Below, piece by piece: positions 1-7,741 of a DNA stretch of 64,000 nucleotides. The number at the start of each line of letters is the position of its first letter. Positions within the stretch are counted from its first letter, which is position 1. Under the pieces are notes generated by a model. That model did no database searches. It saw nothing but the letters and a program-made list of their open reading frames with translations, and was not told the DNA's origin. A program made the position numbers and the translations under genes. Source of the stretch: Tateyamaria sp. Alg231-49 (GTDB lineage: Bacteria > Pseudomonadota > Alphaproteobacteria > Rhodobacterales > Rhodobacteraceae); contig NZ_FRFA01000012.1 in NCBI RefSeq assembly GCF_900143535.1, positions 29,839 through 93,838 on the forward strand. Direction: 5' to 3'.

Positions 1-17
1 TGCACCAAGATTTTGAG

Positions 18-49
18 CGCCGTTCAATATTTATATTGACCGACGTTCA
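18..49. promoter_or_regulatory. Putative TetR-type operator, copy 1
   Basis: A 32-base stretch contains GTTCAATA, then ATATTGA, then CGTTCA. The first two form a near-perfect inverted repeat, and ATTGA with TTCAAT forms a second overlapping one. It aligns without gaps at 26 of 32 positions with 44115-44146. A third small inverted repeat, TGAAC-ATC-GTTCA, follows at 66-78. The ATTGA...TTCAAT geometry recalls BetI-like TetR operators (from memory, not searched). It lies 45 bases before the ATG at 95, so it probably controls that gene. The regulator is not in this window. Confidence 0.5.
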
Positions 50-94
50 ATTGCATGCAATTAAATGAACATCGTTCAGTTAATGGAGAAAACC

Positions 95-316
95 ATGTCT
101 ACTCAAACTCAAACCGCTTCCGGAACGCGTCGCGCCATTCGGTCAACGTCGAGAACTGTTCTGCTCCTGTCAGCTCTTTGTTTTGGACCCATTGCATGCT
201 CTGCCCCAGAGATTCCTGGTGTCACGAGTGCCGCGACGGACTTGTCGCTCGCCATTGGAGATGCTGTCGATATGCGCAATCTCAATGGATTGGCCCCTCG
301 CCTTCCCGGCCTGTGA
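95..316 (+). CDS. Small putative exported protein or lipoprotein (73 aa)
   Basis: I do not recognise this gene. The ATG at 95 has GGAGAAA seven bases upstream and is preferred over an in-frame ATG at 65. The protein has an Arg-rich N-terminus, a hydrophobic stretch at about residues 22-35 (VLLLSALCFGPIAC), then a short hydrophilic tail with no known motif. The Cys at the end of that stretch could be a weak lipobox, but the -3 position is Pro, so plain secretion or a spurious frame is possible. Its main support is the conserved operator-like element just upstream, shared with another small lipoprotein gene at 44231. Confidence 0.4.
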   Translation: MSTQTQTASGTRRAIRSTSRTVLLLSALCFGPIACSAPEIPGVTSAATDLSLAIGDAVDMRNLNGLAPRLPGL

Positions 317-624
317 TGCAGGTCGAACACCTCGCAATGACGGTCCTCGGCAACGAATTATGGTCCAGCGGCGAATGGTGTTCGAACATTGGTGACAGCG
401 CGATAGGCCTGATATCTCTACGCGGAAACAGATTTGGGTTGGCTCTTTTTTGACCGGGCCAGCCAGCCTTCCGGATCAGGCTCAACCGGACATCTGATCG
501 CATCCATCAAGGTCAGCTTTTTCAATTTCGTTGCACGTACAGTTTGTCATGCAGTTGCAAACGTGATGACTTTACCGCCGCTCATGCGCGCACCCTTGCA
601 GAGAAATTACCAAGATGCGCACTG
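317..624. other. Non-coding gap
   Basis: Convergent gap of about 300 bases between the small gene ending at 316 and the leftward carrier gene ending at 625. A T6 run near 446-451 is the only terminator-like element; I see no clear stem before it. Open frames here have no ribosome binding site or recognisable product. Confidence 0.5.
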
Positions 625-1563
625 TCACGCGGTGGGTTCAATGCCGGGCATCTTCAGTCGCGCCAACAGGAAAGGCGTCAGGTACATCGGAATTTGATAA
701 CACCCGACAAAGATCATCAACGGCGCGGCTATCTCATCTGGCAGCACAATCAGGAACAGAGCGATATTGCGATGACCTGCGTAGATGGCGGTCGGCACCG
801 CCATTGCCAAACGCGCCCGGTTGAACAGTCGCAAGGTCACAACCACGAGGCCAAAGTTGATCGCAAGGGCCGCAAGTAGCCACAAAAGAAGCACCAAAGG
901 ATCATTTCGCAACAGCGGGCCAATTGCACTCATTAGGCCAACAACAACGACGGCCAGAAGAAGCGCCGCACACCCATCCAACGCGCCTTGCATCTGTGTT
1001 TCAGCCAACCGGGGCACCAAGTGCCGGATTGCAAAGCCAACGCCGACTGACGTCAGGATTGCCAGCAGCAGACCCAGCGACAGGGTGATCCCGCTGATGA
1101 CGCCTCCGCCTGCCGGATCAAGGATCAGGAAAACCGGGAGGGCCGTGAGCGGAAACAGCGCCGTTCCCATCACCAGCAGGCGCATTCCGGGCGCCGGATC
1201 CAGCCCCATCATAATGGCAAAGTTTGGCGCACCCGTCAGCGAAGGCGCCGCGAGCATCAAGGATACAGCGATGGCCAGTGGAAGGTGTGACAGGCCTGCG
1301 AGGGCAAATGCGGCAATGACGATCAGCGGCAATACGGTTTGAAAGGCAGCGATACGCACAAGCGTTGGCCAAAGATCGCGGCGCTCACCGAACGCCTGAC
1401 GGGCACCTATGCGGATGCCGGTGACAAGCAACAGCAGTGCCACAAGCGTGCCGATCCACGGGCGGATTACCTCGGCCAGTCCGGGCGCAAGAAGGCCAAG
1501 GCAAAGACCGGCAATCAGGCAATAGCGTCCCTGCGCTCCGATCCACGACAGAGCACTGAGCAT
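625..1563 (-). CDS. Bile acid:sodium symporter (BASS)-like membrane carrier
   Basis: A 312-residue integral membrane protein with about nine or ten hydrophobic segments across its whole length. Gly/Pro-rich re-entrant stretches such as LAAPSLTGAPNFAIMMG (about 105-121) and AIYAGHRNIALF (about 264-275) resemble the crossover regions of the BASS/SBF fold. The protein would sit in the inner membrane and move an organic anion. It starts 3 bases after the stop of the TRAP large permease, on the same strand, so it is the last gene of that operon and may export or import a pathway intermediate. Substrate unknown; a more distant carrier family such as AEC is possible. Confidence 0.6.
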   Translation of the reverse strand: MLSALSWIGAQGRYCLIAGLCLGLLAPGLAEVIRPWIGTLVALLLLVTGIRIGARQAFGERRDLWPTLVRIAAFQTVLPLIVIAAFALAGLSHLPLAIAVSLMLAAPSLTGAPNFAIMMGLDPAPGMRLLVMGTALFPLTALPVFLILDPAGGGVISGITLSLGLLLAILTSVGVGFAIRHLVPRLAETQMQGALDGCAALLLAVVVVGLMSAIGPLLRNDPLVLLLWLLAALAINFGLVVVTLRLFNRARLAMAVPTAIYAGHRNIALFLIVLPDEIAAPLMIFVGCYQIPMYLTPFLLARLKMPGIEPTA

Positions 1564-1566
1564 TCG

Positions 1567-2874
1567 TCAGGGAGCCTGTCGCATGGTTTCCGGTAACCAC
1601 ATCGCAATGTCCGGGAACCAGATGAGCACAAAGCACATCAGCACCATAATCATGAACATCGGAAAGGCCGCTCGGGTAATATACCCCATTTCATGTTCCG
1701 TCATGCCCTGCAGCACAAACAGGTTGAACCCGATGGGCGGAGTAATTTGCGCCATCTCGACCACAACAACCACAAAAATGCCAAACCAGATCAGGTCGAT
1801 CCCGGCCTCGCGCACCATTGGTTCGACCACGGCCATGGTCAAAACAACAGACGAAATGCCATCAAGGAACATCCCCAACACGATGTAAAACACCATCAGG
1901 ATCATCAGGAGTTCGAACCGCGACAAGTCCATCGTCGCAATCCCGTCAGCCAATGCACGCGGCAGGCCGGTAAAGCCCATGGCCAGTTTCAGGAACGCCG
2001 CCCCCGCAAGAATGAGCGCAATCATGGCAGATGTGCGCGTTGCTCCCATCAGGCTTTCGGTAAAGGTGGACCAGTTCAACGACCCCTGACTTGCCGCCAG
2101 CACAAGCGCGCCGATCACACCGATCGCAGCGGCTTCGGTGGCAGTGGCGTAGCCCGCATACATCGACCCGATCACTACAAAGATCAGGCACAACACCGGG
2201 ATCAGAAAGCGCGAGTTCTTCAGCTTGTCGCCAAAGCTCATGCCCGTCTCTTGCTTCGGGTTCCAGTTGCCCGAAAACCACGAATACATTGCGACATAGC
2301 CCATAAACATCAGCGCCAGACACAGGCCCGGAAATACGCCGGCAAAGAACAACTGCGTGATACTTTCATTCACTGTCACGCCATAGACGATCAGCGCCAA
2401 AGAGGGTGGGATCATCAGACCAAGCGTTGCCGCCCCGGCAAGCGTACCGATCACAATCCGCTCAGGATAATCCCGCGCCCGCAACTCGGGTATGGACATC
2501 TTGCCCACTGTGGTCAGCGTCGCCGCAGACGACCCTGACACAGCCGCAAACACTGTGCAGCCCACGATATTGGTATGCACCAACCCACCCGGCAAACGCG
2601 CCAGCCATGGGGACAGACCGCGAAACATGTCCTCCGACAATCGCGTTCGAAACAGGATCTCTCCCATCCAGATGAACAAGGGCAGCGCGGTCAACGTCCA
2701 GCTTGAGGACGACGCCCAGATCGTTGTGATCATCGTGTCGCCGACCGGTCGGGTGGTGAACAACTCCATCCCAACCCAGGCCACACCCATCAGGGCCAGC
2801 CCCACCCAGACCCCCGTGCCCAAAAGCAGGAACAGGACAAACAGGAACAGGGTGATTGCATAAATTTCTTCCAT
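1567..2874 (-). CDS. dctM: TRAP transporter large permease (DctM family)
   Basis: Large membrane subunit of a tripartite ATP-independent periplasmic transporter. It has 435 residues and about 12 hydrophobic segments, with the family landmarks ALPLFIWMGEILF near residue 60, the Gly/Ser stretch AAVSGSSAATLTTVGKMSIP near 105-125, and GLMIPPSLALIVYG near 145. I chose the ATG at 2874 because GGAG lies eight bases upstream; an upstream in-frame start would overlap dctQ. It lies 4 bases after dctQ and 3 before the BASS-like gene. With DctQ and DctP it should import an anionic substrate using the sodium gradient. Confidence 0.92.
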   Translation of the reverse strand: MEEIYAITLFLFVLFLLLGTGVWVGLALMGVAWVGMELFTTRPVGDTMITTIWASSSSWTLTALPLFIWMGEILFRTRLSEDMFRGLSPWLARLPGGLVHTNIVGCTVFAAVSGSSAATLTTVGKMSIPELRARDYPERIVIGTLAGAATLGLMIPPSLALIVYGVTVNESITQLFFAGVFPGLCLALMFMGYVAMYSWFSGNWNPKQETGMSFGDKLKNSRFLIPVLCLIFVVIGSMYAGYATATEAAAIGVIGALVLAASQGSLNWSTFTESLMGATRTSAMIALILAGAAFLKLAMGFTGLPRALADGIATMDLSRFELLMILMVFYIVLGMFLDGISSVVLTMAVVEPMVREAGIDLIWFGIFVVVVVEMAQITPPIGFNLFVLQGMTEHEMGYITRAAFPMFMIMVLMCFVLIWFPDIAMWLPETMRQAP

Positions 2875-2878
2875 CACG

Positions 2879-3415
2879 CTACTCCGCGAAACTTTGATCA
2901 ACGAGGTCGCGCTGAATGCGGTGATCCCCCCGGAAAATGACGTGTACCAGATGGTCGGTGAGTGAGATGGCCAGAATGCCGCCCCCGATGACCATGACCG
3001 ATTGTGGGATCCACAAAGGCGTGGCGTCTTGTGCCTGGCTCAGTTCGTTGAACTTCCACGACCAGTAGGTGAACCAGTAAGCGTAATAGGTAAAATACCA
3101 CATCACAGCCGCCGCAATGCCGAAACACCAGATCTCCATGAACCTGCGAAGTTTTGTTGGCACTGCATTCAGCAGAATCGACACCCTGATATGCGACCCT
3201 CGGTTCAGGGCATTGGCAAAGGCAAAGAAACTGGCCGCTGCCATCGCGTAGCCGGCGTAGTTGGCAGCACCGGGAAAAATCTCGCCTGTCCAGCGGGCAA
3301 CCATCTGGGCCACAATCAACAACAGGATCGCAATCAGGCACAGAGCAGCCAGAATACCTGCAGCAAGATACAGAAAATCAAGGAAGCGGCGCAGACCGCT
3401 CAGGGCACCCGTCAT
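2879..3415 (-). CDS. dctQ: TRAP transporter small permease (DctQ family)
   Basis: Small four-helix membrane subunit of the TRAP transporter, 178 residues. Hydrophobic segments lie at about 16-38, 50-70, 90-115 and 135-160, the usual DctQ pattern, with the typical amphipathic segment ALNRGSHIRVSILLN between helices 2 and 3. GGAG eight bases before the ATG supports the start. It is separated from dctP by 63 bases that hold a strong hairpin followed by U's, which probably lowers its expression relative to the binding protein, and it is followed closely by dctM. Confidence 0.9.
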   Translation of the reverse strand: MTGALSGLRRFLDFLYLAAGILAALCLIAILLLIVAQMVARWTGEIFPGAANYAGYAMAAASFFAFANALNRGSHIRVSILLNAVPTKLRRFMEIWCFGIAAAVMWYFTYYAYWFTYWSWKFNELSQAQDATPLWIPQSVMVIGGGILAISLTDHLVHVIFRGDHRIQRDLVDQSFAE

Positions 3416-3436
3416 AGGTCAGTCTCCGGGGCTGGA

Positions 3437-3470
3437 AAAACGCCCGGGCCGCACAAAAGCAGCCCGGGCC
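3437..3470 (-). terminator. Intercistronic hairpin with T-run between dctP and dctQ
   Basis: Read on the minus strand, two copies of the self-complementary octamer GCCCGGGC are separated by 12 bases and followed by G and five T's. This makes an 8-bp all-GC stem with a U-tract, 9 bases after the dctP stop. It fits an intrinsic terminator acting as a partial attenuator, which would give excess binding protein over permease. Confidence 0.7.
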
Positions 3471-3478
3471 ATTCGTGC

Positions 3479-4459
3479 TTATTGGGCAGCGTTGTAAGCG
3501 TCGAGGATGGCCGCGCCAGTTTCACCGGCAGCTTCGAGCCATTCGGCAGACATGGTTTCACCAACAGCGCGCAGATCGGTCATCAACTGATCACCTGCAG
3601 CGCCAACTGTCATGCCACCTTCTGCAAGACCCGCGAGGGTAAAGCCGGTGTATTCCTTGGCGCGCCACGTGCCCGCATACTCGGCCATTGCGGCACAAGC
3701 GTTGATCACGTTCTTGTTCTGGTCGGACACATCTGACCAGACATCGTTGTTGATCAGCATATAGTTGCGGGGCAGCCACGCATCGACGGAATAGAAATGG
3801 CTCAGGCTTTCCCAGACCTTGCGGTCGTAACCCGTCGCACCGGACGACACCATGGATTCAGCAACACCCGTGGCAAAGGCTTGGCTGATCTCAGCCGCCT
3901 CGATGGATACAGGCAACATCTTGGTCAGTTCAGCCATCCGAGCCGTTGCGTTGTTGTAGGACCGGAACTTCAGGCCTTCCATATCGGCGACAGAGTTCAC
4001 TTCCTTGTTGAAATACAGCCCCTGCGGTGGCCATGGCACAGAATAGAGCATGGTCATGTTTTGCTCGGCCAACAGTTCTTGAACATGGGGCAAGGCGGCT
4101 TCGTACAACTTCTCATGTTCATCAAAGGACGACACAAGGAAGGGCACGGAATCCCAACCGAAAATGGCGCTTTCATTCTGGTGACCTGACAGCAGACGCT
4201 CACCGATTGGCACCTGCCCTGTCTGAACCGCGCGTTTAATATCTGCGCCCGCATAAAGCGAACCGGATGGGTGTGTCGTGATCTCAATCTCGCCGCCTGT
4301 CCCGGTGGTCACGCATTGGGCGAACTCTGCACCTGTCACCGAGTGGAAGTTGGAGCCCGAATAGGCCATGGGAAGGTCCCACTTTTCTTCTGCCGCCGCA
4401 GGCATCGCAAGCATCGTGGCTGCCGCAAGGCTGGCGCATAGTGTTGTAGCTTTTGTCAT
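3479..4459 (-). CDS. dctP: TRAP transporter periplasmic substrate-binding protein (DctP family)
   Basis: The 326-residue protein begins with a classic Sec signal peptide (Lys near the start, hydrophobic core, AMPAAA cleavage region at about 17-23). The mature part has the DctP fold landmarks, including FRSYNNATARMAELTKML near 155-172, where an Arg normally binds the substrate carboxylate. The ATG at 4459 has GGGAG 8 bases upstream and is preferred over an ATG at 4480. The gene lies 33 bases after the DadA-like oxidase gene. The substrate is probably a small carboxylate or amino-acid derivative; it cannot be told from sequence. Confidence 0.92.
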   Translation of the reverse strand: MTKATTLCASLAAATMLAMPAAAEEKWDLPMAYSGSNFHSVTGAEFAQCVTTGTGGEIEITTHPSGSLYAGADIKRAVQTGQVPIGERLLSGHQNESAIFGWDSVPFLVSSFDEHEKLYEAALPHVQELLAEQNMTMLYSVPWPPQGLYFNKEVNSVADMEGLKFRSYNNATARMAELTKMLPVSIEAAEISQAFATGVAESMVSSGATGYDRKVWESLSHFYSVDAWLPRNYMLINNDVWSDVSDQNKNVINACAAMAEYAGTWRAKEYTGFTLAGLAEGGMTVGAAGDQLMTDLRAVGETMSAEWLEAAGETGAAILDAYNAAQ

Positions 4460-4492
4460 TTTAGTCTCCCTGGTGGTCAATTCTTTGCGGAC

Positions 4493-5737
4493 TCATGCAA
4501 AACGCATGGGATCAAATGCACCGATGTCGGTGTTGACAGGTTGCTCCGCAACAAGACCTGCAACGATCCTTCCCGTTTTTGGACCACCGGTCAATCCAAT
4601 GTGTTGATGTCCAAAGGCTGTGAACACGCCTGTATTCCGGACTTCACCGATCAAAGGCAGACTGTCGGACGGCGCGGGCCTGTGTCCAAGCCATTCGATC
4701 TCTCCCTTGTAGGAAAGGTTTGGAAAGGCGGCTTTTGCCTGTTTTCGCAGCAGATTCAGAGGCGCCTTGGACGGTCCTGCCTCCAACCCGCCAAACTCAA
4801 CAACCCCAGCACAGCGCAGGCCAGCAGCCATGGGTGTGGCGACGAACTTGCCGCTTGCCACCATAACCGGATGCGAAGGCCCCCCTTCGGCGTCTACAAA
4901 GATAACGTGGTATCCACGTTCTGCTTCGATCGGGATCGACAGACCCAGTTTCTTCATCAACGGTTTTGACCAAACGCCGGTCGCCAGAACCGCCTGATCG
5001 CAAGGTTGACGCCCCTCTGACGTCGCAACTGCGGTCACCTTGCCGTCGGTCATCTCGAAATCCTTGATTTTGGCCTGCAAAATGGTGCCACCCAACCCCT
5101 CAAAGACTTTGGCCAGCGCCTTCACATACCCACCCGGATCACGGATGTAGCCATGATCGCTCATCGTCGCGAGCAGCCCTATCGAAGGAGAAAGCTGCGG
5201 CTCATACTCTCGTACGGCCTCACCTTCGCGCAGCAAAGGTTCAAATCCCGCTTCGCGGCGCAAACCCCACGTATAGCTGTCCGCCTCAAACGCCGCGCGA
5301 TTGGTATAGGCAAAGGAATAGTCGCTTTCAGTGACCCAAGAAGCCGCATCCGTATCTGTCACCAGCGACTTATGCTGATCGACACTGTCAGCGACGATAG
5401 TAACCAAACCACTGGCAATCCGGCGCGTGTCAGCGTCATTTGCGGTTCCCAGATACTTGATCAACCACGGCAGCAACTTTGGGAAATACCCCCAGCGCAT
5501 AAACAGAGGAAAGTCCGGGTTCATCAGCATCTTGGGTGCCTTGCGGATCAAACCCGGTGCGGTGACAGGGGCAATGGCGCAGGCGGCAAGCACACCCGCA
5601 TTCCCATGTGATGTTCCTTCTCCTGGCGGCAAGCGATCAATGATCGTGACCTTTGCATCGCAAAAGCGGCGCAGCCAGATGCCCGTCGAAACACCGACGA
5701 TCCCGGCTCCGGCAATAATCACCTGTTTTGACATCAT
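4493..5737 (-). CDS. DadA-like FAD-dependent amino acid oxidoreductase
   Basis: A 414-residue member of the DAO/D-amino-acid dehydrogenase family. The N-terminus VIIAGAGIVGVSTGIWLRR is a dinucleotide-binding GxGxxG fold, followed by an acidic residue ending strand 2 (IIDR). GTSHGNAGVLA at about 42-52 is the FAD contact of DadA proteins, and near the C-terminus FGHQHIGLTGGPKTGRIVA is the second FAD/substrate signature. It should oxidise a D-amino or N-substituted amino acid to the imino/keto acid. GGGGGAC precedes the tandem ATG ATG at 5737/5734. It is the first gene of the leftward TRAP operon and is divergent from the racemase-like gene. Confidence 0.88.
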   Translation of the reverse strand: MMSKQVIIAGAGIVGVSTGIWLRRFCDAKVTIIDRLPPGEGTSHGNAGVLAACAIAPVTAPGLIRKAPKMLMNPDFPLFMRWGYFPKLLPWLIKYLGTANDADTRRIASGLVTIVADSVDQHKSLVTDTDAASWVTESDYSFAYTNRAAFEADSYTWGLRREAGFEPLLREGEAVREYEPQLSPSIGLLATMSDHGYIRDPGGYVKALAKVFEGLGGTILQAKIKDFEMTDGKVTAVATSEGRQPCDQAVLATGVWSKPLMKKLGLSIPIEAERGYHVIFVDAEGGPSHPVMVASGKFVATPMAAGLRCAGVVEFGGLEAGPSKAPLNLLRKQAKAAFPNLSYKGEIEWLGHRPAPSDSLPLIGEVRNTGVFTAFGHQHIGLTGGPKTGRIVAGLVAEQPVNTDIGAFDPMRFA

Positions 5738-5785
5738 CGCGTCCCCCAAGAGCAGCTTGATCCACCTGCCAAACTTCGGCCCAAG

Positions 5786-5800
5786 CAAGGCACAGCCTTG
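5786..5800. promoter_or_regulatory. Palindrome in the divergent promoter region
   Basis: CAAGGC-ACA-GCCTTG is a perfect 6-bp inverted repeat in the 133-base space between the two divergent arms of the catabolic cluster. It is a candidate operator for a shared regulator, which is not encoded next to the cluster. Short palindromes occur by chance, so this is tentative. Confidence 0.3.
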
Positions 5801-5870
5801 TGCGCAACGCAAGTGCCGCGCTAGCGTGCGGCCAACAGCGCTGCAATCATTGCCCAAAGAAAGACCCAAC

Positions 5871-6617
5871 ATGACAACACTTGGCGGCAAAACAGTTTTC
5901 GGCGCATCTGTCGGCATCCTGATGCTGAACACCCGCTTTCCCCGCATCCCGGGCGATATCGGCAACGCGGGTACCTGGCCCTTTCCCGTGCAATACAAGG
6001 TTGTCCGCGACGCCACGCCTGACAACGTGGTGCGCGGAGATGCGACACCGTTGCTGGGCGCCTTCATCGACGCGGGCCGTGAGTTGGTCGAAATGGGCTG
6101 CGACGGCATCGCCACCAATTGCGGCTTCCTCGTTCCGTTCCAGACAGAGATGTCACGCGCCCTTGGGGTGCCCATTGCCTCTTCGTCGCTGTTACAGGCC
6201 ACTCTGATCCGTCAGACTCTCCCTGCAGACCAGCAACTGGGCATCCTGACAATTTCATCCGAAACGCTGACCACCGCCCATCTTGACGCCGCAGGCATTC
6301 CACAGGGCACGCCCGTCGGCGGTACCGGTGCCGCCTCTCATTTCACCGCACACGTGCTCGGCGACGCCGACAGCATCGACTTCGAACAGGCCCGCGCTGA
6401 CAACGTCGCGGCCGCCAAGCAGTTGGTGTCAGATCATCCGGATATCGGTGCCATCCTGCTCGAATGCACAAACATGGTGCCCTATGCCGCCGACATCCGC
6501 CGCGCCACAGGCCGCCCCGTTTTTTCGATCTACACGTACCTGCTGTGGTTTCAATCCGGCCTGCTGCCGCGCCGTTTTTCGTCCGACCTTGACGACATCC
6601 CGCGTGCAAATCCATGA
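5871..6617 (+). CDS. Aspartate/glutamate racemase-superfamily protein
   Basis: The 248-residue protein carries the two catalytic-cysteine motifs of the Asp/Glu/hydantoin racemase superfamily: GIATNCGFL at about residues 80-88 and ILLECTNMVPY at about 198-208. It may racemise an amino acid or isomerise a dicarboxylate (maleate isomerase belongs to the same superfamily), giving the neighbouring oxidase or enolase-superfamily enzyme its correct stereoisomer. The ATG at 5871 opens the rightward arm; the ribosome binding site is weak (AAAGAAAGA). Its stop overlaps the next start by four bases (ATGA), so the two are translationally coupled. Exact substrate unknown. Confidence 0.8.
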   Translation: MTTLGGKTVFGASVGILMLNTRFPRIPGDIGNAGTWPFPVQYKVVRDATPDNVVRGDATPLLGAFIDAGRELVEMGCDGIATNCGFLVPFQTEMSRALGVPIASSSLLQATLIRQTLPADQQLGILTISSETLTTAHLDAAGIPQGTPVGGTGAASHFTAHVLGDADSIDFEQARADNVAAAKQLVSDHPDIGAILLECTNMVPYAADIRRATGRPVFSIYTYLLWFQSGLLPRRFSSDLDDIPRANP

Positions 6618-7741
6618 GCGACCACCGCATCATCGCCCTGCGGGTTCATTGCGTGCAAATCCCGGCGCAGGCGGTCCATTCCCACGGGTCCGGTGACGTC
6701 GGCAATATCAACGCGGCCCTGTGCGAACTCACTACCGACACCGGCCTCACCGGTTGGGGCGAGGCGTCCCCCTGGCCCGTCTTTACCGGAACGCTTGAAG
6801 CAAACGCAGCGGCGCTGCATGTCCACTTGCGCCACTGCATCATCGGCCAAGACCCCACGCTTGTCGAACCTATCATGGCGGCAGCCGACCGCACTCTCGT
6901 CGGTCACCCAGAGGCAAAGGCCGCGCTGGAATGCGCCCTGCTGGACCTCACCGGTCAGATTGCAAACCTGCCCATCGCAGAGCTGGTTGGTGGCCGACAC
7001 CGCACTGAAATCCCGCTTAGCTTTTCGATCGCCAACCCGGACTTTGACGCCGATCTGGACGACATTGCCCGCATCTGGGGCGACGGTTTCCGCGTCTTCA
7101 AACTCAAAACTGGGTTCGCCGATCACGCCTTTGACCTCATGCGGCTGGAAAAGCTGCGTGCGAAATATGGTGACGCCATTCGCCTGCGCATTGACTATAA
7201 TCAGGGCCTACCCGCCTATGACGCGATCCGGCACATCCGCGATCTGGAAGCCTTCCGTCCGGATTTTGTCGAGCAACCTGTGCTCATGCACGAACGCGAA
7301 GCGCTTGCCGATATCACCCGCGCAGTGGACGTGCCGATCATGGCAGACGAGTCAGTCTTTAATGTACGCGAGGCGCTGCGCGGTGCAAACACACGGATGG
7401 CCGACATCTTCTCGCTCAAGACTGCCAAGTCAGGCGGTATTCGGCGCTGCATCGAGATCGCGGCCATCGCGCGCGCCGCCGGGATCGAAGTCTATGGCGG
7501 TTGTATGTTCGAAACCTCTATCGCGCATATGGCAGGAGCACATTTGATGGCGGCCATCCCCAATCTTACGCTGGGATGCGAGTTCTACATGTCCACCTAC
7601 TATGCAGAAACAGACCTTGCCGCCGCCCCGTTCCCAGTCAAAAACGGCCATGTCCACGTCCCCTCGACACCGGGCCTTGGCACCACGCCCGACCCGGAGA
7701 AACTGGACCGCTACCGCACGCACCTTCTGGAGGACAGATAA
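6614..7741 (+). CDS. Enolase-superfamily enzyme, muconate lactonizing/dipeptide epimerase subgroup
   Basis: A 375-residue protein with the full MLE-subgroup active site: FKLKTG (KxK base motif, about 155-160), IDYNQG (metal Asp, about 196), DFVEQP (metal Glu, about 218), MADES (metal Asp, about 243) and SLKTAKSGG (second Lys, about 267). It should abstract the proton alpha to a carboxylate and epimerise, dehydrate or cycloisomerise its substrate. The N-terminal capping domain carries HSHGSGD near residue 23, likely part of the specificity loop. It overlaps the racemase-like gene by 4 bases and the TPP enzyme gene by 1. It does not look close to the cis-3-hydroxyproline dehydratases I can recall. 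Confidence 0.85.
   Translation: MSDHRIIALRVHCVQIPAQAVHSHGSGDVGNINAALCELTTDTGLTGWGEASPWPVFTGTLEANAAALHVHLRHCIIGQDPTLVEPIMAAADRTLVGHPEAKAALECALLDLTGQIANLPIAELVGGRHRTEIPLSFSIANPDFDADLDDIARIWGDGFRVFKLKTGFADHAFDLMRLEKLRAKYGDAIRLRIDYNQGLPAYDAIRHIRDLEAFRPDFVEQPVLMHEREALADITRAVDVPIMADESVFNVREALRGANTRMADIFSLKTAKSGGIRRCIEIAAIARAAGIEVYGGCMFETSIAHMAGAHLMAAIPNLTLGCEFYMSTYYAETDLAAAPFPVKNGHVHVPSTPGLGTTPDPEKLDRYRTHLLEDR

Noticed and set aside
5738..6202. N-terminal extension of the DadA-like gene
   Set aside because: The extension would cover the divergent racemase gene; the dinucleotide fold starts directly at the ATG pair at 5737/5734, which has a ribosome binding site.
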